A stretch of DNA of 64,000 bases, taken from assembly GCA_030844895.1 (NCBI GenBank), contig CM061231.1, positions 85,966,706-86,030,705 on the forward strand, written 5' to 3'. Positions within the stretch are counted from its first letter, which is position 1; each line of letters begins with the position of its first letter. The stretch comes from Ambrosia x helenae (taxonomy: Eukaryota > Streptophyta > Magnoliopsida > Asterales > Asteraceae). The notes below the pieces were generated by a model. That model was not told the DNA's origin and searched no databases. It worked only from the letters and a program-made list of their open reading frames with translations. A program made the position numbers and the translations under genes. Below, piece by piece: positions 11,355 to 21,579 of this stretch.

Positions 11355-11960
11355 ATCGACCATCTGAAACCCTAGAGCTACCAAAGAAAAGATTAACTGG
11401 TTATTTATCTGATTTTGTTCTTTATTTAGCTCATCTTAAAATCCTCAATCTTTACATAATTATCTCAAAGGCCTTGTTCCTGTTTCATTGTTTCATCTTG
11501 TTAATCTTGAACTAGTAGATTTGAGTAATAATCATTTTATTGGGGAGTTACCGGTTAGTATTAATCCGCCTGCACTTCTAGTGTTGGATGTCTCTGATAA
11601 TTTTTTAGAGGTTTACTTCCATCTGGTTTATGTTTTTAACTCGACCCGAATTCGTGATCTCACTTAAGTTGATCTGGGGACTAATAACTTTTCGGGAACG
11701 ATTCCTCCAGATCTTGTTTCTTGCAAGAAGTTAAAATGTTTAAATATTGCAAGAAGCAGATTCATGGGCCAAATACCAGAAAGTTTCAAGAATTTCGAGT
11801 CTTTTGCTTTCCTTTCGGTTTCCAATTGCAGCTTCAGTAACCTCTCGTCATCTCTTAAAATCCTGCAGCATTGCTCTAATCTAACTATGTTGATTCTTAC
11901 AATGAACTTTTATGGCGAGCAATTGTCTTCTAATGATGATCAACTGTTCTATTACCATTG
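11355..11960 (+). pseudogene. LRR receptor-like kinase fragment (PSKR1-like ectodomain)
   Basis: Broken frames give LELPKKRLTGYLSDFV, then LVDLSNNHFIGELPVSI, then LLVLDVSDNFLE, then FSGTIPPDLVSCKKL, then GQIPESFKNFESFAFLSVSN and SSSLKILQHCSNLTMLIL. These are typical LxxLxLxxNxxxGxIP repeats, and the SLKILQHC block is characteristic of phytosulfokine-receptor-like proteins. Stops and frameshifts (for example after ..FILLILN and near 11668) disrupt it. Signal peptide, transmembrane helix and kinase are all absent. It sits wholly between the inverted arms of the enclosing element, so it is probably a captured fragment and not a locus of its own. Confidence 0.75.
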
Positions 11961-12186
11961 GAGGAGGTAATAGCCTGTCTTAGTCAATTAGGGTGTAAAA
12001 TTGTATGCAGGTGTGTTATAATAGGGGGAAAGATAATGAGGGACATGAAAGGACAATTATGCCCGTGGGTGTATTGAAGTTAACTGAGATTTTAAACCCA
12101 GTTAGTTATAAATGACACAATATGCAATAAATAAAGAGATTTTGGATATAAAATGCAAAAAAAATAAAATAAAGGACACGTTTCAT

Positions 12187-12299
12187 AACCATTGGGGTTG
12201 GTGGTTCAATGGCAAGACAAAGCCTTTTAATACACTAAGAGTGTGAGGTCTTGAGTTCAAGTCTCACAAGGAGCAAGAAATTTACCTTTCAAAAAAAAA
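12187..12299 (+). mobile_element. Short tRNA-derived SINE with 12-bp target duplication
   Basis: A 113-bp element with a box-A-like GTTGGTGGTTCAATGGCAAG, a box-B-like GAGTTCAAGTCTCAC and a terminal A9 run. It is flanked by GACACGTTTCAT at 12175-12186 and 12300-12311. It interrupts the right arm of the Pack-TIR element, which dates it as the later insertion. Confidence 0.9.
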
Positions 12300-12654
12300 G
12301 ACACGTTTCATAATTTCAGTGATACATAAACGACACAAAGTATATTTGGTCGGAATAAAAATAATCTATTTTCAATTTAAGAAGGATAAAATTTTAATGG
12401 AATAATTATAAAATTCGTCCTTTAAGTTTACATCATTTTTCCGTGGATACCATTTAGTTTTAAAATTGAATTGAATCATCCTTAACGAATCAAAATCTTA
12501 CACCCACCGTCCTTTAGCACTGTAATTTAGAAGATACAAGATAATGAAAAGATACACAAAATATATTACAATTACAATAATACTTATTATTTGCTGATAA
12601 GTTGACACCATAATACTCTCCACCGCCCCTATGTTCATCGTCAACAAGTTACAC

Positions 12655-12700
12655 ACAAAAAAAAAAAAAAAAAAAAAAAAAAATAATAATAATAATAATT
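12655..12700. repeat. Poly-A followed by (AAT)n
   Basis: About 25 A residues followed by several AAT units, upstream of the PP2C promoter. This may be a decayed retrotransposon tail. Confidence 0.7.
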
Positions 12701-12948
12701 AGAAAGCTCAAGACCATCTATAAGACAAAAACGTTGTTCTACTCATTGGTCTCTTTCTCCGGCACATTTCCGTCGTGTGTGATAATCATGGAACAAAAAT
12801 ATCAAAACAAAACAAAACAAACCGCCTTTCAAAACATTAAATAAATACAATTTTTTTTTCACAGCAATAACGATCACTAAAGTTGATGGACCGCTTACAT
12901 GAATCGAAGCTACCAAAGTGGGCCCAATCAGAACCTAGTAGCCGATTG

Positions 12949-13174
12949 ACGTGGCACAAATCTGTGACTCTTGACCTTAGCTTTACTCACGTTTCATGTG
13001 ACACGTGTCACAATACGATAAATTTGATTCACCCACCGAGATACACAAAATATTAATGTACCTTTCACGTGTCAACATCATACAATTTAACAATCCCATA
13101 ATCCGTTGTCGGTCATCTCGGGCAGCTCAGCCGTCATCATGCCCGTTAAACACGTACATATTCTTTTATAAAAA
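12949..13174 (+). promoter_or_regulatory. Putative ABA-responsive promoter of the PP2C gene
   Basis: Three ACGTG-core motifs resembling ABREs lie in 125 bp: ACGTGGC at 12949-12955, ACACGTGTC at 13001-13009 and CACGTGTC at 13066-13073. A TATA-like TTTATAAAAA follows at 13165-13174, about 105 bp before the first ATG of the PP2C model. Clade-A PP2C genes are typically ABA-induced through such elements. That this promoter is active is inference. Confidence 0.6.
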
Positions 13175-13277
13175 CTCCCGGCCCACAATCAACTGTATAT
13201 GTTGGATGTTACCTTGCATGAGTAATTAATAAGCTCTTACTAGTATTTTTAAAATAGTCTAATAGGGTGGGTTCGTT

Positions 13278-16012
13278 ATGAATCAGGTATATGGTAGTCG
13301 GGATAATATGTTGGGTACTGAGGAGGGTGAAGATACCGCCGTCAAATGCCGTGAGCGACGCCGTCAGAGGATGGCGATGCGGAGGATGGCGGTTAAACGG
13401 GAAAGGCATGAGAATTGTGCGGTGAAGACGGCGAATAATCCGTCGTCGTCTTCGACAGTGGAGGCGGCACCGCCTCCGGCGTACGGGACGGTGTCGGTGA
13501 TTGGTCGGAGACGTCAGATGGTAGATGAAGTTTCTGTGCATACTAATTTATGTCGCCCGGAGATCAATGGGTTCCAACCGGTGCATTTCTTCGGTGTGTT
13601 CGATGGTCATGTAAATTTCCACTCTTTTTACGTTAATTAATGTCTTATTTGCGGTTTGCTGCAAACGAACAGAATGAACACGAACAAGTGCTTCTGTTCA
13701 TATTCGTTTGTTAAGAAAACAATCATGTTCATGTTCGTTTGTTGATTTTGTTTATGAATGCACATGAACACAAACGAACATTCATTAACATTAATAAACA
13801 CAAAGAAGTGTTCATGGATTGAAATAAACACAAACGGACACATATTAACTTCTAATAAAATCGAATTCACATACGTATATTTACTTCATATAAATTGTTT
13901 CATTATTTAATAAAATCGAATTCACATGCGTATATTTACAAATTGTTTAATTAGTTATTTGGGTAAAATAAATAAAAACAAATTATAAAAATTAAAAACC
14001 TTATTAAACTATCGAATATAAACGAACGAACTAAACTATCGAATATAAACGAACATAAACGGACGAACGTGGCTTTTGTTCATGTTCGTTCATTTAACTA
14101 AACGAACAAAATACTTTGTTCGTGTTCGTTCGACGAACGAACAAAACCGAACTTCCCGCCAAACAGTTTAGGAACTTTTCGCTGAAAGTTCAGTTGTTTG
14201 CAGCCCTACTTGTGGATTATGGGACATAGCTAGATTGCGTAATTTGCGTTTGTAAAAAGTTTTTTGAGTTATGGCTTATATGACACCTGACTATATCCAT
14301 CCATAGTGGTGGAGTGGCTTTTGTTTCACCTATATGATCAAAGGTTCAATCCCCACTTTCATCATTTATAGTTTGGTATCCGGTGAAGATCGAATACGGG
14401 TGGCACCGGTTCGAATCTGACGGGCGGCGAGGTTTTACCGAGTTCTATAACACTGTCGTGCCTTCGGGCAGGTGTGGCTCGGGTTTCTGCGCATCGGGAG
14501 AAGGTGGGGGCTGCTGGAGGTCGAGTAGTCGATTCTTGGGCACAGCGCCTCGCAAGGGTGGTTGCCACACAGTTATTCGCCGATAAAAAAAATATGACAC
14601 CTGACTATACATTTTTTTAGTTCTTCTAGGTATATTTCTTCAGTGTGTTCAATGGTCACACACGTCTTACATTTATGGTCACACACCTGACTAACATTAT
14701 TTAAAGTGGATTGATTGAAAAAAAAAATGTGAAATCTTTTTGAGACAGACATGCATGTTTTTTGCTCAAAGGGTTCCAAATGGTGCACTTTTGTGTTATG
14801 TTCAATGATCACGTACACATAGACTCTTTTTAGATTTAATGTGTGTTATTTAAGGTTTGTTAGATGAAGTGGATTGCTTGAAAAAATATTGTAAAAAGCT
14901 TTTAGGTGTCACTAATGTAATAGCTAACGAGACATGTTTTTCGTTTTTTTAACCACAACTTTGTAGAGCAGGTATCAACATTGTGCAAGGAGAACATGCA
15001 TGTTATCATGATGGAAGAGATGATGCGTGTAAAGATGGTTGGAGACGAGTCAAACGGTGGTGGAGACGGAGGTGGGGAGTTATGGAGGTTGGCAGTAAAT
15101 CGGAGCTTTCATAGGATGGACGCGATGGCGGTGAAACTATGTAGTACCGGTATGTTTAGATGCAATCCGAAGTTGTCTTTAATGGGATCAACTGCGGTGG
15201 TATCCGTGATCACAAAAAAATACATGTTAGTGGCAAAATGTGGTGATTCAGGCGCCGTGATATGCCGTGAAGGCAAGCCCCTCGACCTTAAGGTGAATTA
15301 GTAGTAGTTAACACATGACACACACACTTGAATATTATGGGTTTGTTTTTAAAGTTGAAACTTAGAATCTTTAATTGGTAAGTCATGGTTTTGTGTAGGC
15401 TGCTGATGAAGGAAGTTGTGGTGGACGAATCATGTCCCGACCAATAGGTTATAATTTCTTACTCTTAATCAACAATATAGTCATGTATGTACGTTCACAA
15501 CCAAAATTACCTATAGATCCTTTGCCCATTTATTCATATATAACCTCTAGCTGACGTAAGAAAAATCTAATAAAAATAAGACATTAATTAACCTTTTTCT
15601 TTACAAAACCACATTAATATCATGCAATTATTTACCTATGACCATAAGTGGTGGATTTCCCCCTTTTTATTATCATTATAAATGGGTATCATAGAAAAGT
15701 AAACTTGTGTGTTTATGTGGTGATGATATAGGATTTTGGGCAACATCTGAACCAGACATCTCGGTAACAAAATGCGACTTAAGGGACGAGTATTTGATAC
15801 TAGGTAGTAATGGACTATGGGATGTTGTGTCGGGTGACACTGCGTCCAACACAGTACGCGAATGCCTTGGGGAAAATGGAAATTTAAATGTGGAGCCTCG
15901 GATTGACGTGGATGTAGGAAGCAAGTTGGCTGCAACTCTATTGGCACGTCTCGCCTTGGGTCGTAGGAGTGCCGATAATATAAGTGTCATTGTTGTTGAT
16001 TTGAGGAAGTAA
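13278..16012 (+). CDS. Clade-A-like protein phosphatase 2C, degenerate active site (four exons)
   Basis: My exons are 13278-13610, 14969-15292, 15399-15447 and 15732-16012 (987 nt, open, 328 codons). Family signatures in order: GRRRQMVDEVS, FFGVFDGH, QVSTLCKENMH, GSTAVVSVI, AKCGDSGAV, MSRPIG, YLILGSNGLWDVVS, SADNISVIVVDL. PP2Cs are Mn/Mg serine/threonine phosphatases, and clade A represses ABA signalling. Several catalytic or metal-binding positions differ from the family: DGHGG is reduced to DGH, MED reads MVD, DHKPDRPDE is missing, the aspartate after AMSRAIG is absent, and S-D-G-L-W-D reads S-N-G-L-W-D. Length is short for clade A (about 380-430 aa). The second splice acceptor (GTAGAG/CAG) was chosen to keep frame; an alternative two bases upstream would break it. 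It is a probable pseudophosphatase or a decaying paralogue. Intron 1 carries a hAT element and a SINE. Confidence 0.75.
13655..14207. mobile_element. hAT-type element (CGAACGAAC family) in PP2C intron 1
   Basis: About 553 bp rich in AACGAACA/TGTTCGTT motifs with mirror ends (TTTGCTGCAAACGAAC on the left, GTTGTTTGCAGCCCT reversed on the right). The flanks are imperfect 8-bp duplications ATTTGCGG (13647-13654) and ACTTGTGG (14208-14215), 6 of 8 identical. No ORF. Confidence 0.65.
14296..14591 (+). mobile_element. SINE with 18-bp target duplication in PP2C intron 1
   Basis: A 296-bp element ending in A7, flanked by the perfect 18-bp duplication ATATGACACCTGACTATA (14278-14295 and 14592-14609). 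The head has a tRNA-like box A (GTGGTGGAGTGGC) and box B (GGTTCAATCCC). The body from about 14370 is the same family as the copy at 8306-8560. A second box-B-like GGTTCGAATCTGACGG inside suggests a dimeric SINE. The ORFs that cross it are spurious. Confidence 0.9.
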
Positions 16013-16469
16013 AGCTCGGTGATCATTCATCTACTAGGAATCAACTTTGGTTGATGATTATTTTATCTTCCCTTCCATGCTACTTTGTAAATTATCATAT
16101 AAATTGTACGTAACCTACTCAAAATATAGATGTTAAACATGAGACTGGAATCTATATAACCACTTGGGAAGAAACACTTTTACTACACTATATGATGTTT
16201 TGAGTTTGAATCTTATCTTTCACGGATACAATATAGCATAACCTGGCTATGGCTGAAATGAGAGAGGCGTTATCTAAAAGTTTTAAACTAATAAGCGTAA
16301 ATTGTAACGCACGACAATGTAGATGTAATTGTTGAAAACTTTTACCAAATTAAATGCTACAGCAAGTCCAATCTTTCAAACCGTCATATCAGCATGTCAC
16401 ATCATTCCAAATCACAAACATTCCAAACCCACTTATTTCTATAACCATAAATTATTCCAAACCCCTATC
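16013..16469. other. 3' flank of PP2C, no gene seen
   Basis: AT-rich, without coding signal. A tRNA-like stretch around 16160-16215 (CACTTGGGAAGAAACAC, then TTTTGAGTTTGAATCTTATC) may be another SINE fragment, but it lacks clear ends. Confidence 0.5.
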
Positions 16470-17086
16470 TAGGGGTGTACAAAAAACTCGCGGCTCGAGG
16501 CTCGCTCGAAACTCGCTCGAAAAAAGCTCGAGAAAAGCTTGCTCGAAAAGGCTCGTTTTGCTTTCGAGCCGAGCCAAGCCGGCTCGCTTTGTAATCGAGC
16601 CGAGCTCGAGCCAGGGGTGTTCAGCTCGTGGCTCGATGGTTCGACTCGTGGCTCGGCTCGATGGCTCGACATATGACTCGACTCAGGCTTGTGTATATGT
16701 AATTAATATATAGATGAAAATAATATATTTTGGCTTCAAACGCAATTCTAATATTCAAATTTTGAAAGCCCTGCTCATACTACCTATCTACCTCACTTCT
16801 TCATAATCCAATAAACCATAACTTAGAAAAATAAAAAATAATAATATATATGTGTAATTTTATTTTATTTTTGTTTTGTTTTTTATTTTATAAATATTTA
16901 TACAAAAATAATAAAAAAATAACGAGCTGGCTCGAGCCAGCTCGAGCTCGGCACGAACAATTACGAGCCAAGCTCGAGCTCGGCTTTTCAGCTCGACCAA
17001 AAAAACGAGCCAAGCCGAGCTGGCTCGTTTAAGTTCGAGCTCGAGCTTAGCCTGGCTCGGCTCGACTCGGCTCGTGTACAGCCCTA
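16470..17086. mobile_element. hAT-type element (GAGCCGAGC family), copy 2
   Basis: 617 bp bounded by a perfect 8-bp duplication CCCCTATC (16462-16469 and 17087-17094). Ends are TAGGGGTGTACA on the left and GTGTACAGCCCTA on the right. Subterminal arrays of GCTCGAG/GAGCCGAGC flank an AT-rich core. No ORF survives. A second AGGGGTGTTCAGCTCG start at about 16614 suggests a nested or rearranged copy. Confidence 0.9.
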
Positions 17087-17169
17087 CCCCTATCTCATCA
17101 CCTACTTTTTCTTTATGACTACTTTTTCTCTTTATGATTTTTGAAATGACGACTTTCTTTATGTTTTGG

Positions 17170-18225
17170 TCACCACACTCTCTAAATTGGAGAGCTCTGT
17201 TACCCCACTTAGGCTAGACTATGTTGTCTTAATCGGGCCCATGCTGGCCTCAAAGTTTGGCTTAGGTGTTTCGGAAACCATACCGTCAGCTGTCACTTGA
17301 CAGTCGTTGTGCCGCCGCAAGAAAAGGACTCTCAAGCGTGACTAGGGTTGTTCACGAGCCGAGCCGATCCGAGCGGAGCGGCTTGTTTACAATCGAGCCG
17401 AAAACCAAACGAGCATTCTTCGAGTGCAAATTTTTCGAGCGAGCGCCGAGCGAGAATCAAGCGGAGAATAATATGGATGATCATAAAATTGGGATGTTTC
17501 CTTCGATGTTTTCATTGTCGGGTGACAACTAAGGTCGCAATGTCCGATGATAACACTAATATTGAGATCCCAGTGTCCAAGGATGAGGTTTAGATTGAGG
17601 CTGGTGAGGTGATGAGCATACGTCAGAGAACAGTTGTTGTATTGTGATGTAGGTGTGATATGAAGCGAGAATTAGCGATGGACGACTAATAACATAAAGT
17701 CAAGATTGTCACCTCATGACTTATTGTTTTATTATTAAATCTAGTGTTAATTTTTTATTGAGTTAAGTAGGCTGGTTATATGATGTTTGCATATACTGAG
17801 TCAAATCCAATAGAATCTTATATATAAAGCCATAAATTTATCTGTAAATTGTGTGTATATTTATTATTAAATAAATACAAATTTATTTGAGCCGAACCGA
17901 GCCGAGCGTACCTTTGCTCATGCTTGGCTCATTTACAAACCGAACCGAGCCGATCGGCTCATATACAACCGAGCGGAAGATCGAGCGAGCATTTTTCGAG
18001 CATTTTCCGAACGAGGGACGGGCGATTTGAACAGCCCTAAGCGTGACACACGGTGAGATGAAAACTCGGGTGGGTTCAGAACTCAAACTGACAACCTCAC
18101 AAGCCTTAGTTGAAATCCATCCTTGTCATAATCCACCAAAAGTGACACAAGTAAGGATCGAACTTAGGTATCAAATGGAGAACCTAAGCCTTTTAGCCAC
18201 TAGGCCACAAGTGGGGATTAAACCT
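17170..18225 (-). mobile_element. tRNA-derived SINE, minus strand, split by a hAT element
   Basis: The right part (about 18048-18225) ends with a minus-strand tRNA-like head (GCCTAGTGGCTAAAAGGC and AGTTCGATCCT when reversed). The left part (17170-17342) shares AGACTATGTTGTCTTAA with the element at 46840-47260, so both belong to one family. The inserted hAT element occupies 17343-18039 plus one copy of the duplication. SINE ends are approximate. Confidence 0.65.
17343..18039. mobile_element. hAT-type element (GAGCCGAGC family), copy 3
   Basis: 697 bp with mirror ends TAGGGTTGTTCACGAG and ..TTGAACAGCCCTA, flanked by the perfect 8-bp duplication AGCGTGAC (17335-17342 and 18040-18047). Same family as the copies at 10159 and 16470. 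No intact ORF. Confidence 0.9.
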
Positions 18226-18507
18226 ATATCTACTTTTAAGTTATTTAATTAAGAATTTTATTTATTAATTAACATAAATAAAAGTATGAAAAAATAAAAC
18301 TAAATTTATTAAATAAAAAAAGTAAATGTAAATAATAAGAATAACGTTTAATATTTAAACGACTAATTTTTCTAACCGCTCTTTTTTAAACGGTCATTGT
18401 TTCAACGGCTATTATTAAAGCGATTTTGTTCGAGAACCCTATAAATACAAGACACATTTATACTTATCACTTACAATTCACTCCAGGTACAAAACTAATT
18501 CAAAGAT
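18226..18507. promoter_or_regulatory. Spacer with possible TATA box before a small ORF
   Basis: AT-rich sequence with several AACGG(T/C) motifs (about 18380-18415) and a TATA-like CCTATAAATAC at about 18438-18448, some 60 bp before a small ORF. Weak evidence only. Confidence 0.3.
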
Positions 18508-18666
18508 ATGTGGTGGTCATCCAAGCTTAGGCGATATTCTCGTCGACGTTTAAACCGTGTCCTGTCAGACCCTCTACCACACCCACAATGGGGCACCGTC
18601 TGGTTTGCCTCTGTCAAAAAGGATGACCGTCCGTTTCGCTCCAATTGTGGGTGCTCTGAGCAATAG
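18508..18666 (+). CDS. Candidate small basic ORF, 52 codons
   Basis: An ATG at 18508 opens a 52-residue frame (starts MWWSSKLRRYSRRRLNRV, contains DPLPHPQWGTVWFASVKK, stop at 18664-18666). A TATA-like box lies about 60-70 bp upstream. I do not recognise it. It is rich in Arg and Trp, and could be the 5' end of a decayed transposon gene or chance. Confidence 0.25.
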   Translation: MWWSSKLRRYSRRRLNRVLSDPLPHPQWGTVWFASVKKDDRPFRSNCGCSEQ

Positions 18667-18747
18667 TAACATACTTTTCTAGCAAGAGTGGTTCCATACC
18701 AGGATCAAAACTGCCTTTTAATCATTGTAATCTATACTATATTATAT

Positions 18748-19341
18748 ACTAGATTATATTCGGAGAGTTCTGGGGTTGATAAATCTAATATGACATATCA
18801 ATTTTACATATGAAATATGAAATAGACTGATGTGCTTTACAGTTACATGTAAGAAAGCTTCAAGTAGTACCTAACCTAAAACAATTAACAATATCTCCAA
18901 TGTTAACGCCTAACCTTAAACAATGTACAATTCTAATGTTAACATCTAACCATAGTGCTATATAAAAACGGAGAAAAAAAATAACTATTTTTTGTGGGGT
19001 TTTGTTCATATATGAAAAAAACACAAAGTGTTTAAGTAATTCATTATTCATGTATAAGCAAGTCACTAATTATGTTCAAATCAGTAAATATGAATTCTAT
19101 TTTCAACATGTGTTAGCATTGGAGTTGTACATTGTTTTAAGTTAGGTATTAATATTAGAGTTATACATTATTTAAGGTTAAGCGTTAAGATTGGATATCT
19201 ACATTGTTAATTGTTTTAGGTTAGGTGCTACCCGAAGCTTTCCTACATGTAACTATAAAGCGCATCATTCTGTTTCATATGTAAAATTGATATGTCATAT
19301 TATATTTCTCAACCCTGGGACGTTCCCGGGGTATAATCTAG
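18748..19341. mobile_element. Fold-back element with Helitron-like 3' ends on both sides
   Basis: Inverted arms of about 220 bp: the left arm begins ACTAGATTATATTCGG and the right arm ends CCCGGGGTATAATCTAGT. Both contain the CTTACATGTAACT / AAGCTTTC and AATTGATATGTCATATTA blocks in mirror order. Each outer end shows a GC-rich hairpin followed by CTAG and T, the form of a Helitron 3' terminus. The core (about 18960-19085) is non-coding. This could be two Helitron tails head to head or a separate fold-back MITE. Confidence 0.65.
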
Positions 19342-19870
19342 TATTATATCTATAATCTATAATACATTATAAAGGAAGAGTGATGTACCATATTAGAATT
19401 TTGACATGGGTACAACTTTTAAAGCAAAAAGTATAAGAGAATAAAGCTTATTTCATAAGGGTATTATAGGGATATTGGGGACAATTAAGACACTTACAAG
19501 GGTAAAATAGACATTTTACCTACCTCATCCTTTACGATATCAACACACTTTTACAATTATACCCTTTGTTTCATCCTTCCCTCACAAACATCTCAAAACA
19601 ACTGACGTCCCTGATGAATGCCATTAAACGAAGCAATTGAACTGAATGAAACGTATTGGATGAAATGAATCCCTTGGCAATTGAATCGTTTCATTTGTTC
19701 TGCTACTACGTATTATATAAAACAAGACCTGTGTATCATCATCGACATTCATTCCCTCGATAACCTCTCTACAACAAAGCAAGTAAACATCTCTTATCTC
19801 TAATTTCTTCACGGAAAGAAAGGGGTTTATTTAAATCTTGACGAAAGGGGTTTAGGGTATTGAATAGGAA

Positions 19871-19937
19871 AATGGGAAGCCAGATGAACAACAACAATGG
19901 AGGATTTAGGGCAAAAATGGCTGGTATTCAGCGGTGA
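19871..19937 (+). pseudogene. Possible captured first exon inside Helitron
   Basis: A short frame beginning MGSQMNNNNGGFRAKMAGIQ with a stop right after. It sits at the 5' side of the Helitron cargo and could be the N-terminus of a captured gene. I do not recognise it. Confidence 0.25.
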
Positions 19938-20559
19938 GAAGAAGCATGTGATGGCTGGTACCTTATGAACCGAGGTACTTCATCCTTACCCATCATCATT
20001 AATCAATATTACTCCCTTTTTTTTTCAACTTTTAACTCATCAATCACAGTTTATTCACTTATCTGTTCCATCTCATCCAGGTTACACGTTTTTTTAATGA
20101 TTTGACTGCAATGTTTTAGTATGATTAGGAGGATCAAATACCAAAAGATCTTAACCTAGGAAGTGTAGAAAACCTGGTCACCGGATTTAGTTAATTTGCA
20201 GGTTTTTAATGTGGATCTTAAAGATTTTGGACTGAGGTTGTATTATTGTTTTACTTTTATTCACAGGGGAAAATTGTGTTTCATTTGATGACAGATTCTC
20301 TCAACTTTGTATCACTCTCAATGTGGTTCATATTACATCCTATTAAAAGAGCCTTAGTCCAGATTCTTAACATTGACAATTTGATGGTTTTATGCTAAAT
20401 ACGACCACACTATGTGTTTGGGCCTTTTTAATCAAGGGACCACTCCATATATGTATCTATGACGAGTAAGTTTGGCTGGACCACTTCATACTATAATTTA
20501 TAATATGCCTAATTTGGCATAGGGGTATATTGATCAAAACCTTTGGTGAAGGTTATGTT

Positions 20560-20978
20560 CATGGTTTTAAAAAACGGTTGAGGCGTACGCCTTGAGGTGC
20601 GCCTCAAGGCGATTCGGGTCAAAAACAAGTCTGAGGCGTCGCCTCAGGGGTTCTTTGTTTTAGGTGCGCCTCACAGGCCTGAGGCGGTAAGAAAAGGTGC
20701 GCCTCAGGCGCGCCTCAGGGGTTTTGAGGTATGGTTTTGAAGTTTTAGACTTTTTGTGCCATTTCATGTCTTCTTTTATGTGTGTTTTTTGATGTTTTTG
20801 ATGTTTTTGATGAATTTGATGATGAAATTAGTTAGTGTTTTATTTTTTTAAGATATATAATTTTTTAATTTATTTTTTAATTCCGCCTCGGGCTTACGCC
20901 TCGGTTCGCCTCGAGGCTTACGCCTCGTGAGGCGAAGGGAAAACGCCTCGAGGCTCGTTTCCGTACTTTTAAACCTTG
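20560..20978. mobile_element. hAT-type MITE (GAGGCG family), copy A
   Basis: 419 bp with imperfect mirror ends (CATGGTTTTAAAAAACG on the left, CGTACTTTTAAACCTTG on the right), flanked by the perfect 8-bp duplication GTTATGTT (20552-20559 and 20979-20986). Subterminal regions are dense in GCCTCGAGGCG/TACGCCTC motifs. It matches the element at 44716-45124 in the opposite orientation. Confidence 0.9.
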
Positions 20979-21054
20979 GTTATGTTTGGATGTTTGTGGT
21001 GCCCATGAAATGTGTAATTGTGTTTTTTTATATGCCCTCCTTATGTTTTTTTGC

Positions 21055-21231
21055 AAGTGTTTGGTTTGATTGAATTGGTTCCTGTGGATGCAGACTTGCT
21101 TCCTGAAGTGGTTCCTGGATACAAGCCACCTTCACGTCTTTATCCGTTGTCTGGTAGATCTAAGCTCACCGACACTGATTTAACTCACTTGAGGAAGCAA
21201 GCTTACCATTTACCTACTCATTCCGTCCTTG
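21055..21231 (+). pseudogene. Captured exon of a CRM-domain RNA-splicing protein
   Basis: The frame reads LVPVDADLLPEVVPGYKPPS, then KLTDTDLTHLRKQAYHLPTHSVLG and ends at a GT donor (21232). The P-G-Y-x-P-P-x-R-L-x-P and LTD..LTxLR....LPxHxxLGxN pattern is that of the CRM (CRS1/YhbY) domain region in plant plastid or mitochondrial intron-splicing factors. Only this exon is present, so it is a transposon-carried fragment. The call rests on remembered family patterns. Confidence 0.6.
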
Positions 21232-21579
21232 GTATGCATGTTAATCTTTGTAATTAATGGAAAGATTGGTGTAAAAATCCTCTTCATATGTTGTAAGGTT
21301 TGTTTGAGCCGTCGGTCCGCGCTTTGCGGTCCGTGGGGTGTTTGAATGAAGTGAAGTTTCAAAAAAATTAAAAACTCATTTTGCTATACACATACATGAA
21401 CTGTGCATTCATATTTAATAAAAGTAATCATATTTAGTACATGGGGCTGCATTCTGCATGAACTTTTTCCTAATATTTTTAAATTTAATGTCAATAAAAG
21501 TGAATTACTAATTAATATTGTTTGAAAAACAATAATTTAAATAAATTAAGTATAAGTTTTGTTTTGTATAACATGGAAC

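Larger units (their letters stand above)
11120..12350 (+). mobile_element. Pack-TIR element: ~240-bp inverted arms around a captured LRR receptor fragment
   Basis: The left arm (about 11120-11362) and right arm (about 11985-12350, interrupted by a SINE) are inverted copies: CACTGAAATTATGAAACGTG at 11149-11168 mirrors the stretch around 12301-12322, and ACCCTAATCGAC mirrors TCAATTAGGGTG. The enclosed ~600 bp encodes broken leucine-rich repeats of a receptor kinase. Host gene sequence between long TIRs is the hallmark of a Pack-MULE-type element. I could not fix the terminal target duplication. Confidence 0.7.

Noticed and set aside
14362..14586. Plus and minus ORFs in a GC-rich patch
   Set aside because: The patch is a SINE with an 18-bp target duplication and an A-tail; base composition, not coding, keeps it open.
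16354..18252. Several 60-119-codon ORFs rich in Ser, Arg, Ala and Glu
   Set aside because: They are the GAGCCGAGC motif arrays of hAT elements read in different frames.
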